Numbered from the stretch's first letter, positions 25,941 to 38,192 are shown. The stretch: 64,000 nucleotides of DNA from Deltaproteobacteria bacterium (GCA_029262415.1 JAJCZL010000067.1:124001-188000); one strand, 5' to 3'. Numbers and translations: made by a program. Notes: generated by a model not told the origin, from the sequence alone.

Positions 25941-26654
25941 TCAGTGATGAGCGTCGTCGTGGCCGAGGGCCAGCGAGACATAGATCACCGTCAGTAGCGT
26001 GAACACGAAGGCCTGAATGAGCGATACGAACGCTCCCAAAAAGTAAAAAGCGACCGGAATCACTACCCGCGTAAGGTCGGTGAAAATCTCGAGTACGAGA
26101 TGGTCGCCCGTCATGTTTCCGAAAAGCCGAAGTGCGAGCGATACCGGCCGCACCAAGTTGTCGATGAGCTCGAGCGGAACCATCAGGACCGCGAGCCACC
26201 AAATCGGGCCAACAAAATGCTTGGCGTAATTGACGATGCCCTGATCCGCGATGCCGATCGCGTTGTAGCCGAGAAACGCAGCCGCACCGAGCGCGAAGGT
26301 GACATTAAAGTCACTCGTCGGCGGACTGAAGCCGGGGACAAGCCCGATCAGGTTCGCCAGCAGAATAAATATGAAAAAGCTACCGAACAGCGGTACGTAC
26401 TGCGCGGCCCTTTTGCCGAGAACGCCTTCCCCGATCGACAACACGCCGCCGACAAACAGCTCGGCGATGTTGCGAATCGTCATTCTCTCATCAGGGATCA
26501 GCGCGTCGCCGTCGGCACGCGCGGATGCGAGCGAGCGGTTTGCGAGAAGTGCGAAGCCGATGAGCAGCAACATCACCAAACTCGCGGTGAGCGTGTGTCC
26601 GGGAAAGCCGCTAAGCCCCGGAATGACTTCGGTCCAAAAGATTGGGTGCGTCAC
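25941..26654 (-). CDS. atpB: ATP synthase F0 subunit a
   Basis: About 237 residues, polytopic. The essential Arg sits in SLALRLFGNMTGDHLVLEI, and LIGLVPGFSPPTSDFNVTFALG and FVFTLLTVIYVSLALGH are family blocks. It starts at GTG 26654, 21 bp after atpI. It forms the proton half-channels against the c ring. The F1 and b subunits are 23 kb away. Confidence 0.96.
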   Translation of the reverse strand: MTHPIFWTEVIPGLSGFPGHTLTASLVMLLLIGFALLANRSLASARADGDALIPDERMTIRNIAELFVGGVLSIGEGVLGKRAAQYVPLFGSFFIFILLANLIGLVPGFSPPTSDFNVTFALGAAAFLGYNAIGIADQGIVNYAKHFVGPIWWLAVLMVPLELIDNLVRPVSLALRLFGNMTGDHLVLEIFTDLTRVVIPVAFYFLGAFVSLIQAFVFTLLTVIYVSLALGHDDAHH

Positions 26655-26675
26655 GTCTGTTCTCTATCCAGCCTG

Positions 26676-27086
26676 TCAGTTTTCTCGTGTGGCGCTCGCG
26701 TGGTCGTCGTCGCGCGGTGGTATGGCTGTTCCTGTCACCGTTGCCTCTACAACCGTCGCTACCAGCAAGAGTGTGGCTCCGAACGCGAACGACATCGGCT
26801 CGACATCCCACTGCATCCCAACGCCGGCCAGCACCAACAAGAACAACGAGAGCTTGCCGAGCATCAGCACAAGCGTCATGGCCTTGCTCGCGCCGGGCAG
26901 TATTAGTCTGGAAACAAGCATACGAATCAAGAGAAAGTTGCCGGTCATGAATACCCCCCCAAGTGCGATATCGCGCGCAGAGCCAATACTGAGGGCTGTC
27001 GAGCCGGCGGCGGCCACGGCGGTCAAGTAGCCCGTCATACGTGCAACCCGGCTGAGGTCGACGACCCGCTGAACCAAACGACTCAA
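26676..27086 (-). CDS. atpI: ATP synthase subunit I-like membrane protein
   Basis: About 136 residues with four hydrophobic segments (TGYLTAVAAAGSTALSIGS; GVFMTGNFLLIRMLVSRLIL; LVLMLGKLSLFLLVLAGVG; FAFGATLLLVATVVEA). This matches the AtpI / ATP-synt_I family, which assists c-ring assembly. It starts at TTG 27086, overlapping the atpZ stop as TTGA; the frame further upstream is read-through of atpZ in another frame. Confidence 0.82.
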   Translation of the reverse strand: MSRLVQRVVDLSRVARMTGYLTAVAAAGSTALSIGSARDIALGGVFMTGNFLLIRMLVSRLILPGASKAMTLVLMLGKLSLFLLVLAGVGMQWDVEPMSFAFGATLLLVATVVEATVTGTAIPPRDDDHASATREN

Positions 27087-27322
27087 GCCTTGCCCGCCGG
27101 CGGACGAACACGACCCGACTTGATCATCGCGCGCACACCACTGACCAAGGCCGCCATCGAAAAAAACAGCGTCAGAATCCCCTGCCAACCCAGGTACACG
27201 TCGGCCTGGTACCCCAAGAATGCGCCCGCAGCGATGCGCCAACCAAGGCTCCACGCCAGTCCGAGTGCCCCAACCGGAAGCTTGCGGCTTGTGGGCGGCT
27301 GAGTCTCGGTCTGGGGCGTCAT
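27083..27322 (-). CDS. atpZ: AtpZ/AtpI family protein
   Basis: About 79 residues with two membrane helices (GALGLAWSLGWRIAAGAFLG and GILTLFFSMAALVSGVRAMI) and the tight turn YQADVYLGWQG. This is the AtpZ family, found ahead of atpI in deltaproteobacteria and firmicutes. ATG 27322 overlaps the hemL stop as ATGA and its stop overlaps atpI as TTGA, so the three are coupled. Confidence 0.8.
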   Translation of the reverse strand: MTPQTETQPPTSRKLPVGALGLAWSLGWRIAAGAFLGYQADVYLGWQGILTLFFSMAALVSGVRAMIKSGRVRPPAGKA

Positions 27323-28650
27323 GAGGGGCCCGGTAACTGCCGCAACGCACGCTGGGCCGCGTCGATAGTGCGGTCGATATCTTCCTCGGTGTGCGCCGCC
27401 GAGACGAACCATGCTTCGAACTGCGACGGCGGAGCCCAGATTCCTTCGGATAGGAGGCTGCGGAAAAACCCGGCATAGGCCTCGGTGTCGGTCAAGAGCG
27501 CGTCGTCGTAGTTACGCACCTGGGCCGGACCAAAGAACAGCGTGACCAGGCTACCCGCGCGTTGCACACACCCAGAGCGCGGTGCGAGCACGCGTGCGAA
27601 GCCGTCGGCCAGTCGCGCGCCGAGGCCGTCCAAACGCTGGTAAAAACCCGGCGCGTCGGCTGCCTCAAGCGTCGCCAGCCCGGCAGCCACAGCCAGCGGA
27701 TTCCCCGCCAATGTACCCGCTTGGTAAACACCACCGGCGGGTGCCACCTGATCCATCAGCGCAGCACGCCCGCCGTAGGCGCCTACCGGCAATCCTCCGC
27801 CGATAATCTTGCCGAGACACGTCAGGTCGGGGCGCAGGCCCGCCACCCCCTGGTACCCGGCCGGACCGAGGCGAAAACCGCTGATCACTTCGTCGAAGAT
27901 CACCAACGCACCGCACTCATGCGCGATCTCGATGACGCCCTTCAGGAAACCCGGCTCAGGAGGCACCACGCCCATGTTACCGGCAACCGGTTCCACAATG
28001 ACGGCTGCGGTCTGCGACCCGCACGCAGCGCGTAGGGATGTCAGATCGTTGAAGTCGGCGATCCGCGTCAGCGAACCGATTGCGACGGGGACACCGGGAC
28101 TGTCGGGCACCCCGAGGGTAGTCGCGCCCGAACCCGCACGCACCAGCAGCCCGTCAGAGTGTCCGTGGTAGCAGCCGGCAAACTTAACGATCTCGTCACG
28201 ACCTGTGGCAGCCCGTGCCAGCCGAATGGCGCTCATCGTCGCCTCGGTTCCGGAAGTGACCAGGCGCAGTTTGTCGATCGACTCGAAACGGCCGCAGACC
28301 TGTTCGGCCAGTTCGATTTCGAGTTCGGTGCTCGCGCCAAAACTGACGCCGGCGGCGCTCACCCTTCGTATCGCTTCGATGACAACCGGGTGTGCGTGTC
28401 CGAGAAGCATCGGACCCCAGGATCCGATGTAGTCTACGTACTCGTTGTCGTCGACATCGGTAATGCGCGCGCCGCGCGCCGAAGCTACGAGGCGTGGGCT
28501 GCCACCGACGCCGCGCCAAGAACGCACGGGCGAGTTGACGCCACCGGGCATACAGGCCGAGGCGCGCTTGAATAGGCGTTCGGAGTTGGATGTGTCGATC
28601 GTTCTTTTTGCTGCCTTTTCAGTTTTCAATTTCTTCCTCGCTTCGCCCAC
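27319..28650 (-). CDS. hemL: glutamate-1-semialdehyde 2,1-aminomutase
   Basis: PLP enzyme of about 443 residues that makes 5-aminolevulinate for haem. The substrate-side block MPGGVNSPVRSWRGVGG, TSGTEATMSAIRLARAATGR, the aspartate-containing LVIFDEVISGFRLGPAGYQG and the PLP-Lys motif LGKIIGGGLPVGAYGG are all present. The start is uncertain: GTG 28650 gives a basic 25-residue extension before the family core (NSERLFKRA), without a clear ribosome site. hemL heading an atpZ-atpI-atpB-atpE operon is a known deltaproteobacterial arrangement. Confidence 0.95.
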   Translation of the reverse strand: MGEARKKLKTEKAAKRTIDTSNSERLFKRASACMPGGVNSPVRSWRGVGGSPRLVASARGARITDVDDNEYVDYIGSWGPMLLGHAHPVVIEAIRRVSAAGVSFGASTELEIELAEQVCGRFESIDKLRLVTSGTEATMSAIRLARAATGRDEIVKFAGCYHGHSDGLLVRAGSGATTLGVPDSPGVPVAIGSLTRIADFNDLTSLRAACGSQTAAVIVEPVAGNMGVVPPEPGFLKGVIEIAHECGALVIFDEVISGFRLGPAGYQGVAGLRPDLTCLGKIIGGGLPVGAYGGRAALMDQVAPAGGVYQAGTLAGNPLAVAAGLATLEAADAPGFYQRLDGLGARLADGFARVLAPRSGCVQRAGSLVTLFFGPAQVRNYDDALLTDTEAYAGFFRSLLSEGIWAPPSQFEAWFVSAAHTEEDIDRTIDAAQRALRQLPGPS

Positions 28651-28691
28651 TACTCAGAAGGGCGAGGGAAAACAAGGATATAGAAAGGACC

Positions 28692-28799
28692 ATGCGCAAA
28701 CCCAACAGCACGACCACGGGCGGCAAACAAGTTTTGCCTACCGCCCGCCGTGGCGCCGGCACGCAAGCCTTGGAATCCGCACTGTTTTCGCGCCGATGA
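28692..28799 (+). CDS. possible 35-residue small ORF in the origin region
   Basis: ATG 28692 follows AGAAAGGACC, a good ribosome site, and reads 35 basic residues (MRKPNSTTTGGKQVLPTARR...) to TGA 28799. It has no motif I recognise and lies between hemL and the first DnaA box. It may be chance. Confidence 0.2.
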   Translation: MRKPNSTTTGGKQVLPTARRGAGTQALESALFSRR

Positions 28800-28827
28800 A
28801 GGCCTTGCCGACAGTGCGTCGGCGGGG

Positions 28828-28836
28828 TTATCCACA
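28828..28836 (+). promoter_or_regulatory. DnaA box
   Basis: Perfect TTATCCACA, 175 bp upstream of dnaA. Confidence 0.8.
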
Positions 28837-28964
28837 GGCTCGTTTGCGTTCATAACCGGGAGGACTAGGTTCGCTCACTCCGCCGACGCTGGCCATCTCT
28901 TGGTTTAGCGGTTTCCTTTTGGAGACGCTGTATTCGCGCTCGGTATGACGGTCCGCGCCATGAG

Positions 28965-28984
28965 TTATCCACAACTGTGGATAT
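28965..28984. promoter_or_regulatory. inverted pair of DnaA boxes
   Basis: TTATCCACA (28965-28973) and the opposite-strand TGTGGATAT (28976-28984, 8 of 9) are separated by 2 bp, 27 bp before the dnaA start codon. This placement is typical of oriC or dnaA autoregulatory sites. Confidence 0.8.
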
Positions 28985-29010
28985 ACCTGTGCACAGAATG
29001 AGGGGACGGT

Positions 29011-30372
29011 GTGGAGACAGGCCCGGCAGAAAATCTAGAAACCCTGTGGAACCAAGCGCTTAACCTGCTTCAGGCACAGCTCAGCAAACAGGACTTCGAT
29101 ACCTGGATCCAGCCTCTTGAACCACTGGCAACGAGCGGGAAGACACTGGAGTTTCGTGTCCCTAATCATATGTTTGCAACCTGGGTTGCCGATCACTTTC
29201 TCGACAAGCTCACCCACACGATCGGAGATGTCGCCGGGTTTAGTCCTGAGCTACGCTTTATTTGCGATCCGGCAGACCCGCAGGGGAAACTCTTCATAGA
29301 GACCGCTGAACCCGCAGCAACCAAGCGGAAAGTATCCTCGTCGCGGTCGCCCGGACGCTTGATCGACGGCTATGAGTTCGAGAACTTTGTCGTAGGACCG
29401 AACAACCAATTCGCACGGGCAGCCGCCATGGCCATCGCCAAGCAGCCCGGTACGCTTTACAACCCGTTGTTCATGTATGGCGGTGTCGGGCTCGGCAAAA
29501 CCCACCTCGCCAACGCCGTCGGACACGCGATCGTCGAACATGATCCGGCGGCCAGGGTGATGTTCGCGTCGTCGGATGGTTTTACCAATCAGCTGGTCGA
29601 GGCCATCTCCAAGAACAAGGCCCAAGAGTTCAAGAACCGGGTGCGTCGTCTGGATGTGCTGATTGTCGACGACGTGCAGTTCTTATCCGGCCGCGAGCGC
29701 ACGCAAGAAGAGTTCTTCCACATCTTCAACGTGCTGTACGAACAAGGTCGCCAGATCATCCTGACCTCGGATAAGGCTCCGGTTGAGCTCGACGGTATCG
29801 AGCAACGCCTGTGTAACCGGTTCGGGTGGGGTTTAGTCGCAGATATCCAGGCACCCGACACGGAGACCCGGCGGGCCATCCTCGAGCGCAAAGCCGCTGA
29901 TGAAGGTATCGCGCTGCCGGCCCGTGTCGCTGAACTGATCGCTACGCGTATCGACTCCAACATCCGCGACCTCGAAGGAGCGCTCACACGGATAAGCGCC
30001 TTCGCATCGATCAACCACACAGAAATAAATGTCGAGATGGCCGAGAAGCTGCTCCTCGCCGTCGCACCCGATGCCAAATCAGAGCTCGGCTTCGACGATA
30101 TCGAGCAAGGCGTAACCCAGCACTTCGGGCTCAAACCAGAAGAACTCAAAGCCAGGCGCCGCACCAAAAAGGTCGCTGAGGCGCGCCAGGTAGCTATGTT
30201 CCTGATGAGACGACACATGGGCGCGTCATTCCCAGCGATAGGACAGTTCATGGGCGGGCGTGACCACTCGACCGTAGTTCACGCGTATCAAGCCGTAGAG
30301 AAACGCTGCCGCGCAGACCAACGTTACAAGCACATGGTCGACACGGTGGCCAAAGCCATCGGCTGTGGATAA
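29011..30372 (+). CDS. dnaA: chromosomal replication initiator protein DnaA
   Basis: About 453 residues with all four domains: N-terminal helicase-interacting domain (TLWNQALNLLQAQLSKQDFDTW), a short linker, the AAA+ domain with Walker A GGVGLGKTH (residues about 157-165) and Walker B LIVDDVQFL, and the DNA-binding domain with the signature GRDHSTV. The start is GTG 29011 after GAGGGGACG. The last codons and stop themselves form a DnaA box (TGTGGATAA, 30364-30372). The protein opens the origin and loads the helicase. Confidence 0.98.
   Translation: METGPAENLETLWNQALNLLQAQLSKQDFDTWIQPLEPLATSGKTLEFRVPNHMFATWVADHFLDKLTHTIGDVAGFSPELRFICDPADPQGKLFIETAEPAATKRKVSSSRSPGRLIDGYEFENFVVGPNNQFARAAAMAIAKQPGTLYNPLFMYGGVGLGKTHLANAVGHAIVEHDPAARVMFASSDGFTNQLVEAISKNKAQEFKNRVRRLDVLIVDDVQFLSGRERTQEEFFHIFNVLYEQGRQIILTSDKAPVELDGIEQRLCNRFGWGLVADIQAPDTETRRAILERKAADEGIALPARVAELIATRIDSNIRDLEGALTRISAFASINHTEINVEMAEKLLLAVAPDAKSELGFDDIEQGVTQHFGLKPEELKARRRTKKVAEARQVAMFLMRRHMGASFPAIGQFMGGRDHSTVVHAYQAVEKRCRADQRYKHMVDTVAKAIGCG
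30364..30372 (-). promoter_or_regulatory. DnaA box overlapping the dnaA stop codon
   Basis: Perfect TGTGGATAA that also encodes the last Cys-Gly and stop of dnaA. It lies 160 bp before the AT-rich triplet run. Confidence 0.75.
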
Positions 30373-30580
30373 GTCATGCGCAGATTGATACGAAAAGGTG
30401 CTAAGGGGATGTCGGTCTACCGATCGCGGCGGTCTACGCGTAGCCTCGCAGCCCTAGCGCACAGACGATGTGTCAAGAAATCCTTCGCCCTATCAGGCTT
30501 TTGCGATGGATATCCCCGGTTTTGCGCATCTTAATAATAGTAGTAAATTTGAACTAACCTACTAAAGAGGAAAGAGAGCT
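30373..30580. other. dnaA-dnaN intergenic region, candidate unwinding element (oriC part 2)
   Basis: A 208-bp gap. At 30531-30551 it is markedly AT-rich and contains five consecutive TA(A/G) triplets, TAATAATAGTAGTAA (30532-30546). This resembles the DnaA-trio element that lies beside DnaA boxes in unwinding regions. With the box at the dnaA stop and the boxes upstream of dnaA, it suggests a bipartite origin flanking dnaA as in Bacillus. dnaN has an AAAGAGGAAAGAG ribosome site at the end. Confidence 0.6.
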
Positions 30581-31696
30581 ATGAACATCCAGCTCGATCG
30601 CGAGATCCTCCTGACCGTCCTCGGACGTTCGCAAGGCGTTGTCGACAAGCGTCAGCCGATGGCGATTCTTACTAACGTTCTGCTTACGGCAGTTACCGGT
30701 GAGTTAAAGATCATCGCTACCGACCTTGAGGTCAGTCTTGAACAGGCGTGTCCGGCCAAGGTCAAAGACGCCGGCCAAGTCGCGGTCTCGGCACGAAAGC
30801 TCTTTGAGATCGTTCGTGAGTCATCTTCGGACAAGATCACGCTCAAAGCCTTGGACAACAAAGGGCTTGAGGTTTCCTATGGTCGTAGCGACTTCAAACT
30901 TCTCGGAATCGATCCGGCCGATCATCCAGGCATGCCCGACAGCACCGCCGGGGCGAAAAATACCGAGATAATCTCGCTCCCGGTGGCCGAGTTGTCCGAG
31001 ATGATACGCAAAACCGTGTTCGCGGTTTCGACCGATGACACCCGCTCGAACCTAGCCGGCGTCTACTTGGACAAGACAGACAAAGGCAACGGAGTGCGGA
31101 TGGTGGCCACCGACGGCCACCGTCTCGCCGTGATAGAACGCAAGCTTTCGAGTGGGGCAATCGGCGGCGGTGTGATTCTACCGCGCAAGGGCGTCAGTGA
31201 GCTCGCAAAACTGCTGGTTGATCAAGACGGAGACGTCACGATTACGCTGACCGGAAGCGAGGCTATCGCAACTGTCGGCGACTGCACGATCAGCATGCGC
31301 TTGGTCGAAGGGACTTTCCCTGACTACAAACAGGTCGTACCCAAGGATTCCCCCAAAGTAGTCACGGCCGAACGCGACGAGCTTTTGCAGTCTCTGCGCC
31401 GGGTTTCGATTCTCTCGAGTGAGCGCGCGCGCGGCGTGAAATTTACGATCAAGTCGGGATTGGTGACCGTATCGGCCAATAATCCCGACATCGGCGAGGC
31501 TTCTGAAGAACTCGTTGCCGACTATAGCGGCGACGATTTGGAGATCGGTTTCAACGCGCGCTACGTCATCGATGTTCTCGGAGTACTACCCGAGCACGCC
31601 AGAGTTGAGCTTTGCCTCAACGACCAAATGAGTCCTGGGGTCGTGCGCGGAGACGACCGTGATTACAGGTATGTCGTAATGCCGATGCGGATCTGA
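30581..31696 (+). CDS. dnaN: DNA polymerase III subunit beta (sliding clamp)
   Basis: About 371 residues with three clamp folds, ending in the conserved YRYVVMPMRI. The usual domain blocks are DGHRLAVIERKL (end of domain 2 start), FPDYKQVVPKDSP and YVIDVLGVLP. ATG 30581 follows a strong purine-rich ribosome site. It is second in the dnaA-dnaN-gyrB-gyrA set. The clamp gives the polymerase processivity. Confidence 0.97.
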   Translation: MNIQLDREILLTVLGRSQGVVDKRQPMAILTNVLLTAVTGELKIIATDLEVSLEQACPAKVKDAGQVAVSARKLFEIVRESSSDKITLKALDNKGLEVSYGRSDFKLLGIDPADHPGMPDSTAGAKNTEIISLPVAELSEMIRKTVFAVSTDDTRSNLAGVYLDKTDKGNGVRMVATDGHRLAVIERKLSSGAIGGGVILPRKGVSELAKLLVDQDGDVTITLTGSEAIATVGDCTISMRLVEGTFPDYKQVVPKDSPKVVTAERDELLQSLRRVSILSSERARGVKFTIKSGLVTVSANNPDIGEASEELVADYSGDDLEIGFNARYVIDVLGVLPEHARVELCLNDQMSPGVVRGDDRDYRYVVMPMRI

Positions 31697-31773
31697 CCAG
31701 GCCATCTAACCCATTGAAAAACCAGGCAGTTGGCAGGGGTCCGTAATTGGACATTTGCACTCGGTTTTGATAG

Positions 31774-34401
<2,628 letters not shown>

Positions 34402-34405
34402 GCGA

Positions 34406-36874
34406 ATGGATTCGTCTCTCCGTCAAGCCAAGATCCCCGTTAATATCGAAGACGAGATGCGTACGTCCTACATGGACTACGCGATGTCGGTCATCGTCGG
34501 TCGCGCACTTCCCGACGTGCGCGACGGACTAAAACCGGTGCACCGTCGCGTGCTCTTCGCGATGCACGACCTCGGCAACGAGTGGAACAAAGCCTACAAG
34601 AAATCAGCGCGTGTCGTCGGCGACGTAATCGGCAAGTATCATCCCCACGGCGATTCGGCCGTGTACGATTCAATAGTGCGGATGGCCCAGGACTTCAGCC
34701 TTCGCTACCCGCTCGTTGACGGTCAGGGAAACTTTGGGTCGGTCGACGGTGATCCGCCTGCTGCCATGCGTTATACGGAGGTGCGCATGGGGCGCATCTC
34801 GAGTGACATGCTCGGCGACATCGAGAAAGAGACCGTCGATTTCGTTCCAAACTACGACGAGACGCTCAAAGAGCCGACGATTCTCCCCGCGCGCTTTCCA
34901 AATCTGCTTGTCAACGGCGCCTCCGGCATCGCGGTCGGCATGGCGACCAACGTGCCGCCGCACAACATGACCGAGGTCTGCACCGCTGTACGCGCCCTGA
35001 TCAAGGATCCTACAACTGCACTTACACGGTTGATGAAGATCGTCACGGGTCCTGACTTTCCGACCGGCGCGGTGATCCACGGGCGTCAGGGAATCCTCGA
35101 GGCTTACACGACCGGTCGTGGAATCATCACCATCCGCGCGGTCGCGAACACCGAGACTGACAGCCGCACCGGTAAGGCACGCATTGTCGTCACCGAGCTT
35201 CCTTACCAGGTGAACAAGGCCAAGCTGATCGAGAAGATCGCCTTCCTCGTGCACCAGAAGAAGGTTGACGGCATCTCCGATCTTCGTGACGAGTCTGATC
35301 GCCGCGGTATGCGCATGGTGATCGAGCTCAAGCGCGATGCGGTTCCGATGGTTGTGCTCAACAGCCTGTACAAACACACGCAGCTACAAGACAGTTTCGG
35401 CATCATCAACCTCGCACTGGTTGACGGCCGACCACGTACGCTGAACCTAAAGGAGCTGCTCGAACAGTTCCTGATCCACCGCAAAGAGATCGTTACGCGT
35501 TCGACGATCTTCGACCTCAAGAAGGCTGAAGCGCGTCTGCACATTTTGGACGGCCTCAAGATCGCACTCGACAACCTCGATGCGGTCATCAAGCTGATTC
35601 GTGCGGCCAAAGACGCACCGACCGCGAAAGTGGGCTTGGTCGAGAAGTTCAAGCTCTCTGAGATCCAGGCCCAAGCCATTCTCGACATGCGTCTGCAGCG
35701 CCTGACAGGTCTCGAGCGCGACAAGATCATTGCCGAGCATAAGGAAGTATCGGCGCTCATCAAGCGTTTGCACGAGATCCTCGACGACGAGGGCGAAGTA
35801 TTAAAGATTATCGACGGTGAGATGGAAGCCGTGATTAAGCAGTACGGCGACGAACGCCGCACCGAGATCGCCGCCGACAGTTCGGATATTTCGATAGAGG
35901 ACATGATCGTCGATGAGGATATGGTCGTGACCGTGTCCCACGAAGGCTACATCAAACGCAATGCTGCATCGCTCTACCGTCAGCAGCGCCGCGGTGGCCG
36001 TGGTAAGATCGGCGCCGGAACTAAGGGCGAAGATTTTGTCGCTCATATGTTCGTGGCCTCCACGCACTCCTATATTTTATTCTTCACGAATCGCGGGCGC
36101 GTGTACTGGAAGAAGGTGCACGAGCTTCCCCAGGCCGGACGCTCAGCACGCGGCAAAGCGATTGTTAATCTGCTTCCACTCGAGCCCGGCGAAGAACTTT
36201 CGGCGTTTCTGCCGGTGCGTGAGTTCTCCGAGGGTCGTTTCATTCTCTTCGCTACCGCCCAGGGCATTGTGAAGAAGACCTCGTTGATGGATTACTCGCG
36301 CCCGCGTACGGCCGGCATCATCGCCATAAACCTAGACGACGAAGATGAGCTGATTTCGGTGCGTCTGACCGACGGCCGCCAACAGGTAGCGATCTCGACG
36401 CGCAACGGCTACCTCGTGCGTTTTGAAGAAACGGAAGCACGTCCGATGGGGCGCGGAGCCGCCGGCGTACGCGGTGCCAAGCTGGAGGAAGGCGATCTGG
36501 TCGTGTCGATGGAAGTCGTCTCGCCTGGAGCTTCGCTGCTGACGGTTTCAACCAAGGGCTACGGCAAACGCAGCCCGATCGACGATTACCGCCTCGTGCA
36601 CCGCGGCGGCAAAGGCGTGCGTACCATGAAGATCACCGACAAGACCGGTCCGGTCGTCGGCGTGCTACAGATTCTGGAAGAAGACCAGGACGTCGTTCTG
36701 GTGACAGACGGTGGCAAGCTGATCCGGATTCCCGCGGCAGGGATCCGCGTGATCGGACGTAACACCCAGGGTGTTCGCTTGGTGAAGGTCGAATCAGATG
36801 GCTCCGAGACAGTGGTTTCAGTGGCACCGATAGCCGAGAAAGATCTGCCCGATTCTGAGGGCGAAGAAGACTAG
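34406..36874 (+). CDS. gyrA: DNA gyrase subunit A
   Basis: About 822 residues. The quinolone-resistance region [19 protein letters not shown] has Ser at the position equivalent to E. coli Ser83. The active-site Tyr lies in [10 protein letters not shown]. The GyrA box QRRGGRG in the C-terminal beta-pinwheel identifies gyrase rather than topoisomerase IV. The C-terminal tail is acidic ([10 protein letters not shown]). It is 4 bp downstream of gyrB. Confidence 0.98.
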   Translation: MDSSLRQAKIPVNIEDEMRTSYMDYAMSVIVGRALPDVRDGLKPVHRRVLFAMHDLGNEWNKAYKKSARVVGDVIGKYHPHGDSAVYDSIVRMAQDFSLRYPLVDGQGNFGSVDGDPPAAMRYTEVRMGRISSDMLGDIEKETVDFVPNYDETLKEPTILPARFPNLLVNGASGIAVGMATNVPPHNMTEVCTAVRALIKDPTTALTRLMKIVTGPDFPTGAVIHGRQGILEAYTTGRGIITIRAVANTETDSRTGKARIVVTELPYQVNKAKLIEKIAFLVHQKKVDGISDLRDESDRRGMRMVIELKRDAVPMVVLNSLYKHTQLQDSFGIINLALVDGRPRTLNLKELLEQFLIHRKEIVTRSTIFDLKKAEARLHILDGLKIALDNLDAVIKLIRAAKDAPTAKVGLVEKFKLSEIQAQAILDMRLQRLTGLERDKIIAEHKEVSALIKRLHEILDDEGEVLKIIDGEMEAVIKQYGDERRTEIAADSSDISIEDMIVDEDMVVTVSHEGYIKRNAASLYRQQRRGGRGKIGAGTKGEDFVAHMFVASTHSYILFFTNRGRVYWKKVHELPQAGRSARGKAIVNLLPLEPGEELSAFLPVREFSEGRFILFATAQGIVKKTSLMDYSRPRTAGIIAINLDDEDELISVRLTDGRQQVAISTRNGYLVRFEETEARPMGRGAAGVRGAKLEEGDLVVSMEVVSPGASLLTVSTKGYGKRSPIDDYRLVHRGGKGVRTMKITDKTGPVVGVLQILEEDQDVVLVTDGGKLIRIPAAGIRVIGRNTQGVRLVKVESDGSETVVSVAPIAEKDLPDSEGEED

Positions 36875-36884
36875 CGGGCGTATC

Positions 36885-37880
36885 GTGAAGGCGGCCGTAG
36901 TTGGAGCAGGAAGTTGGGGTACCGCACTTGCGGCGGTGCTTGCCAAGAACGGTCACGAAACCACAATCTGGTCACGTGGCGCTGAAGTCGCTGACACGAT
37001 CAACGAAAAGCACGAAAACAAAGTCTACTTGCCGGGCATCAAGCTACCGGAGGGGTTGCGTTCGACCTCCGATCTGCGGGATGCGCTTTCCGGCGCCGAA
37101 TTGGTACTGGCCGTCGTACCTTCGCATGCGATGCGCGAAACTATGCAGCGCGCGGCAGAGTTTATCTCGCGTGACGCGCTTGTCGTATCGGCGAGTAAGG
37201 GTATCGAAGATGGAACCTTCGAGACGATGTTCGAGGTCTTGGCGGAGAGCGTAGGAGGAGAAGACCGTATCGGCGTTATCTCCGGACCCAGCTTTGCGGC
37301 CGAAGTCGCCACCGAGGTTCCCACTGTGGTGGTTGCAGCGGCGCGTACCGAACCGGTCGCAGAGAAGATCCAAACCGCTTTTGCCAACGATCGTCTGCGT
37401 GTCTACCGCAGCACCGACATCGTCGGTGTTGAGATCGGCGGGGTGGTAAAGAACGTGATGGCGATCGCGACTGGTGCGTCCGACGGCCTGAAGTTCGGAC
37501 ACAACGCGCGCGCGGCAACGATCACCCGCGGGCTTGCAGAGATTACCCGTCTCGCGGTCGCTCTTGGTGCGGAAAAAGAAACGCTTTATGGGTTGTCAGG
37601 TCTCGGCGATTTGGTACTCACCTGTACCGGCGACCTGAGTCGTAACCGGCAACTCGGTCTGCGGCTAGGCCGCGGCGAGAATATCGAGGGAATCCTCGAG
37701 GGCATGCGTATGGTCGCAGAGGGCGTGCGCAACACCCGTGCGGTCAAAGAGCTCGCCGACCGCCACGGTGTCGAAATGCCGATTGTGAACGCCACTTACA
37801 AGGTTCTGTACGAAGGCATGGCGCCCGAGGAATGTTTAGCAGAGCTATTCGGTCGCCCACTCAAACCCGAGTTCGACTGA
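36885..37880 (+). CDS. gpsA: NAD(P)-dependent glycerol-3-phosphate dehydrogenase
   Basis: About 331 residues. It has the N-terminal Rossmann motif VVGAGSWGTALAAVLAKNGH, the phosphate/substrate block ISGPSFAAEVA, the catalytic Lys region VVKNVMAIATGASDGLKFGHNA and YGLSGLGDLVLTCTG. It reduces DHAP to sn-glycerol-3-phosphate for phospholipids. The start is GTG, 10 bp after gyrA; the pair may be co-transcribed. Confidence 0.97.
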   Translation: MKAAVVGAGSWGTALAAVLAKNGHETTIWSRGAEVADTINEKHENKVYLPGIKLPEGLRSTSDLRDALSGAELVLAVVPSHAMRETMQRAAEFISRDALVVSASKGIEDGTFETMFEVLAESVGGEDRIGVISGPSFAAEVATEVPTVVVAAARTEPVAEKIQTAFANDRLRVYRSTDIVGVEIGGVVKNVMAIATGASDGLKFGHNARAATITRGLAEITRLAVALGAEKETLYGLSGLGDLVLTCTGDLSRNRQLGLRLGRGENIEGILEGMRMVAEGVRNTRAVKELADRHGVEMPIVNATYKVLYEGMAPEECLAELFGRPLKPEFD

Positions 37881-37901
37881 GCCAACCCGAACACACCCCA
37901 T

Positions 37902-38192
37902 GTGGGCCGCGCCGACGACATTTACTCCTTGCCGAAGGATCTGCCGGTCCCCGAAGACGACGGCGCGGCCGCGCATCTGAGCGGTTCTCACCTGCCCTAC
38001 CCGCTCCTTAGCGACAGCGAATTCAAGCTTTGCGATGCATTGCGTCTACCGTGGTTCGAAACTTCCGGGATGCGGCTACTTAAGCGCCTTACATGGGTGG
38101 TGCGCGACGGTTGTATCGAGCGGGTTTTCTATTCGGTCTTCCCGCCCGACCGCAACGCGGCCGCGGTCCTGACGTGGATCCGTACGTGTTGA
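37902..38192 (+). pseudogene. peroxiredoxin-like gene with internal deletion of the active site
   Basis: A 96-residue frame. The N-terminal 25 residues (DIYSLPKDLPVPEDDGAAAHL) and the C-terminal 65 residues (LPYPLLSDSEFKLCDALRLPWFE...ERVFYSVFPPD) correspond to the two ends of a peroxiredoxin family of about 170-190 residues that I recognise from its N- and C-terminal motifs. The middle, which carries the thioredoxin-fold strands and the peroxidatic Cys motif (CTPQxC), is missing. The join is at a repeated HL (HLSGSHLPYP). With the active site absent it is probably a decayed gene, or a small protein with a new role. The GTG start lacks a clear ribosome site. Confidence 0.6.

Larger units (their letters stand above)
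28651..29010. other. origin region upstream of dnaA (oriC part 1)
   Basis: A 360-bp gap between divergent hemL and dnaA. It holds a perfect DnaA box TTATCCACA at 28828-28836. Close to dnaA there is an inverted pair, TTATCCACA (28965-28973) and TGTGGATAT (28976-28984, one mismatch), followed by the palindrome CTGTGCACAG (28987-28996). Gene direction switches here, and dnaA is adjacent. It may also serve dnaA autoregulation. Confidence 0.75.

Noticed and set aside
28445-28855. 136-residue plus-strand frame between hemL and dnaA
   Set aside because: Half of it is antisense to hemL; the rest lies in the origin region with no motif. Only its 35-codon end with a ribosome site is kept as a low-confidence small ORF.
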